Shown here piece after piece: positions 15,712-15,798 of a DNA stretch of 15,798 bases (its first letter is position 1; each line of letters begins with the position of its first letter). Made by a program: the position numbers and the translations under genes. Below the pieces are notes generated by a model. It was not told the origin of the DNA, made no database searches, and was given only the letters and a program-made list of their open reading frames with translations. Origin of the DNA: Peptococcaceae bacterium (lineage in GTDB: Bacteria > Bacillota > Peptococcia > DRI-13 > UBA5745); assembly GCA_031264885.1 (NCBI GenBank), contig JAISDM010000304.1, forward strand, positions 1 to 15,798. Reading direction: 5' to 3'.

Positions 15712-15798
15712 ATGCAAAAGCCAAACTCGCTCCGCTCAAACAGTGGCTTTTGCGGACGCAAATTTCGCCTAGAAATTCTAAAACGCTCCGCCTAATCG
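15712..15798. repeat. Probable dispersed palindromic repeat
   Basis: GCAAAAGCCA (15714-15723) pairs with TGGCTTTTGC (15744-15753), with GCTCCGC-type sequence in the loop and again at 15785-15791. Read on the minus strand it encodes a LFERSEFGF peptide, a pattern I associate with repeat-derived false ORFs in many genomes. The element seems to run off the right edge of the window. The stretch before it (15658-15711) holds no gene. Confidence 0.5.

Noticed and set aside
15712..15795. 27-codon plus-strand ORF after a GGAGGAG
   Set aside because: It coincides with the palindromic repeat and its peptide resembles repeat-derived false ORFs.

Overview
The window looks like a piece of a GC-rich, endospore-forming Firmicute, probably class Clostridia. 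The grounds are strong AGGAGG-type ribosome binding sites, a YlmC/YmxH-type PRC-barrel sporulation protein at the right end, a DUF5058-type membrane protein of the kind found in clostridia, and hairpin-forming intergenic repeats. No tRNA, rRNA, CRISPR array, transposase or phage gene is visible. All intergenic stretches are under 300 bases.

Layout. (1) 206-6479, plus strand: a tightly coupled four-gene operon. It encodes a secreted protein held by a C-terminal membrane helix, an ExbB/TolQ/MotA-type proton-channel subunit, a DUF2149 protein whose single helix resembles ExbD/TolR, and a 1299-residue secreted repeat protein (GLUG beta-helix, InlB-type repeats, carbohydrate-binding-like C-terminus). 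(2) 6480-6721: a convergent gap filled with palindromes and inverted repeats. (3) 6722-9610, minus strand: a complete FecCD-type ABC importer (permease, ATPase, lipoprotein) of the class that moves iron-siderophore, haem, cobalamin or molybdate. (4) 9752-10708, minus: a LysR regulator with unusual insertions. Between it and the permease sits a 119-bp hairpin insert flanked by perfect 26-bp direct repeats, which appears to have split an originally overlapping LysR-permease junction. (5) 10713-14879, minus: two polytopic membrane proteins of unknown substrate downstream of an 854-residue MalT-like LuxR regulator with a clear sigma-A promoter. (6) 15035-15657, plus: a small membrane protein overlapping the YlmC/YmxH gene, followed by a dispersed repeat.

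The most interesting proposal is that the left operon is a TonB/Tol-like energised surface machine without a recognisable TonB or outer-membrane receptor. It has a stator pair (ExbB-like plus DUF2149) and two exported proteins, and a FecCD importer lies tail-to-tail next to it. The working model is that the stator uses the proton gradient to move or remodel the membrane-anchored surface protein, helping capture of a scarce chelate or metal which the importer then takes in. Only the gene families and their arrangement are seen directly; the coupling is inference.
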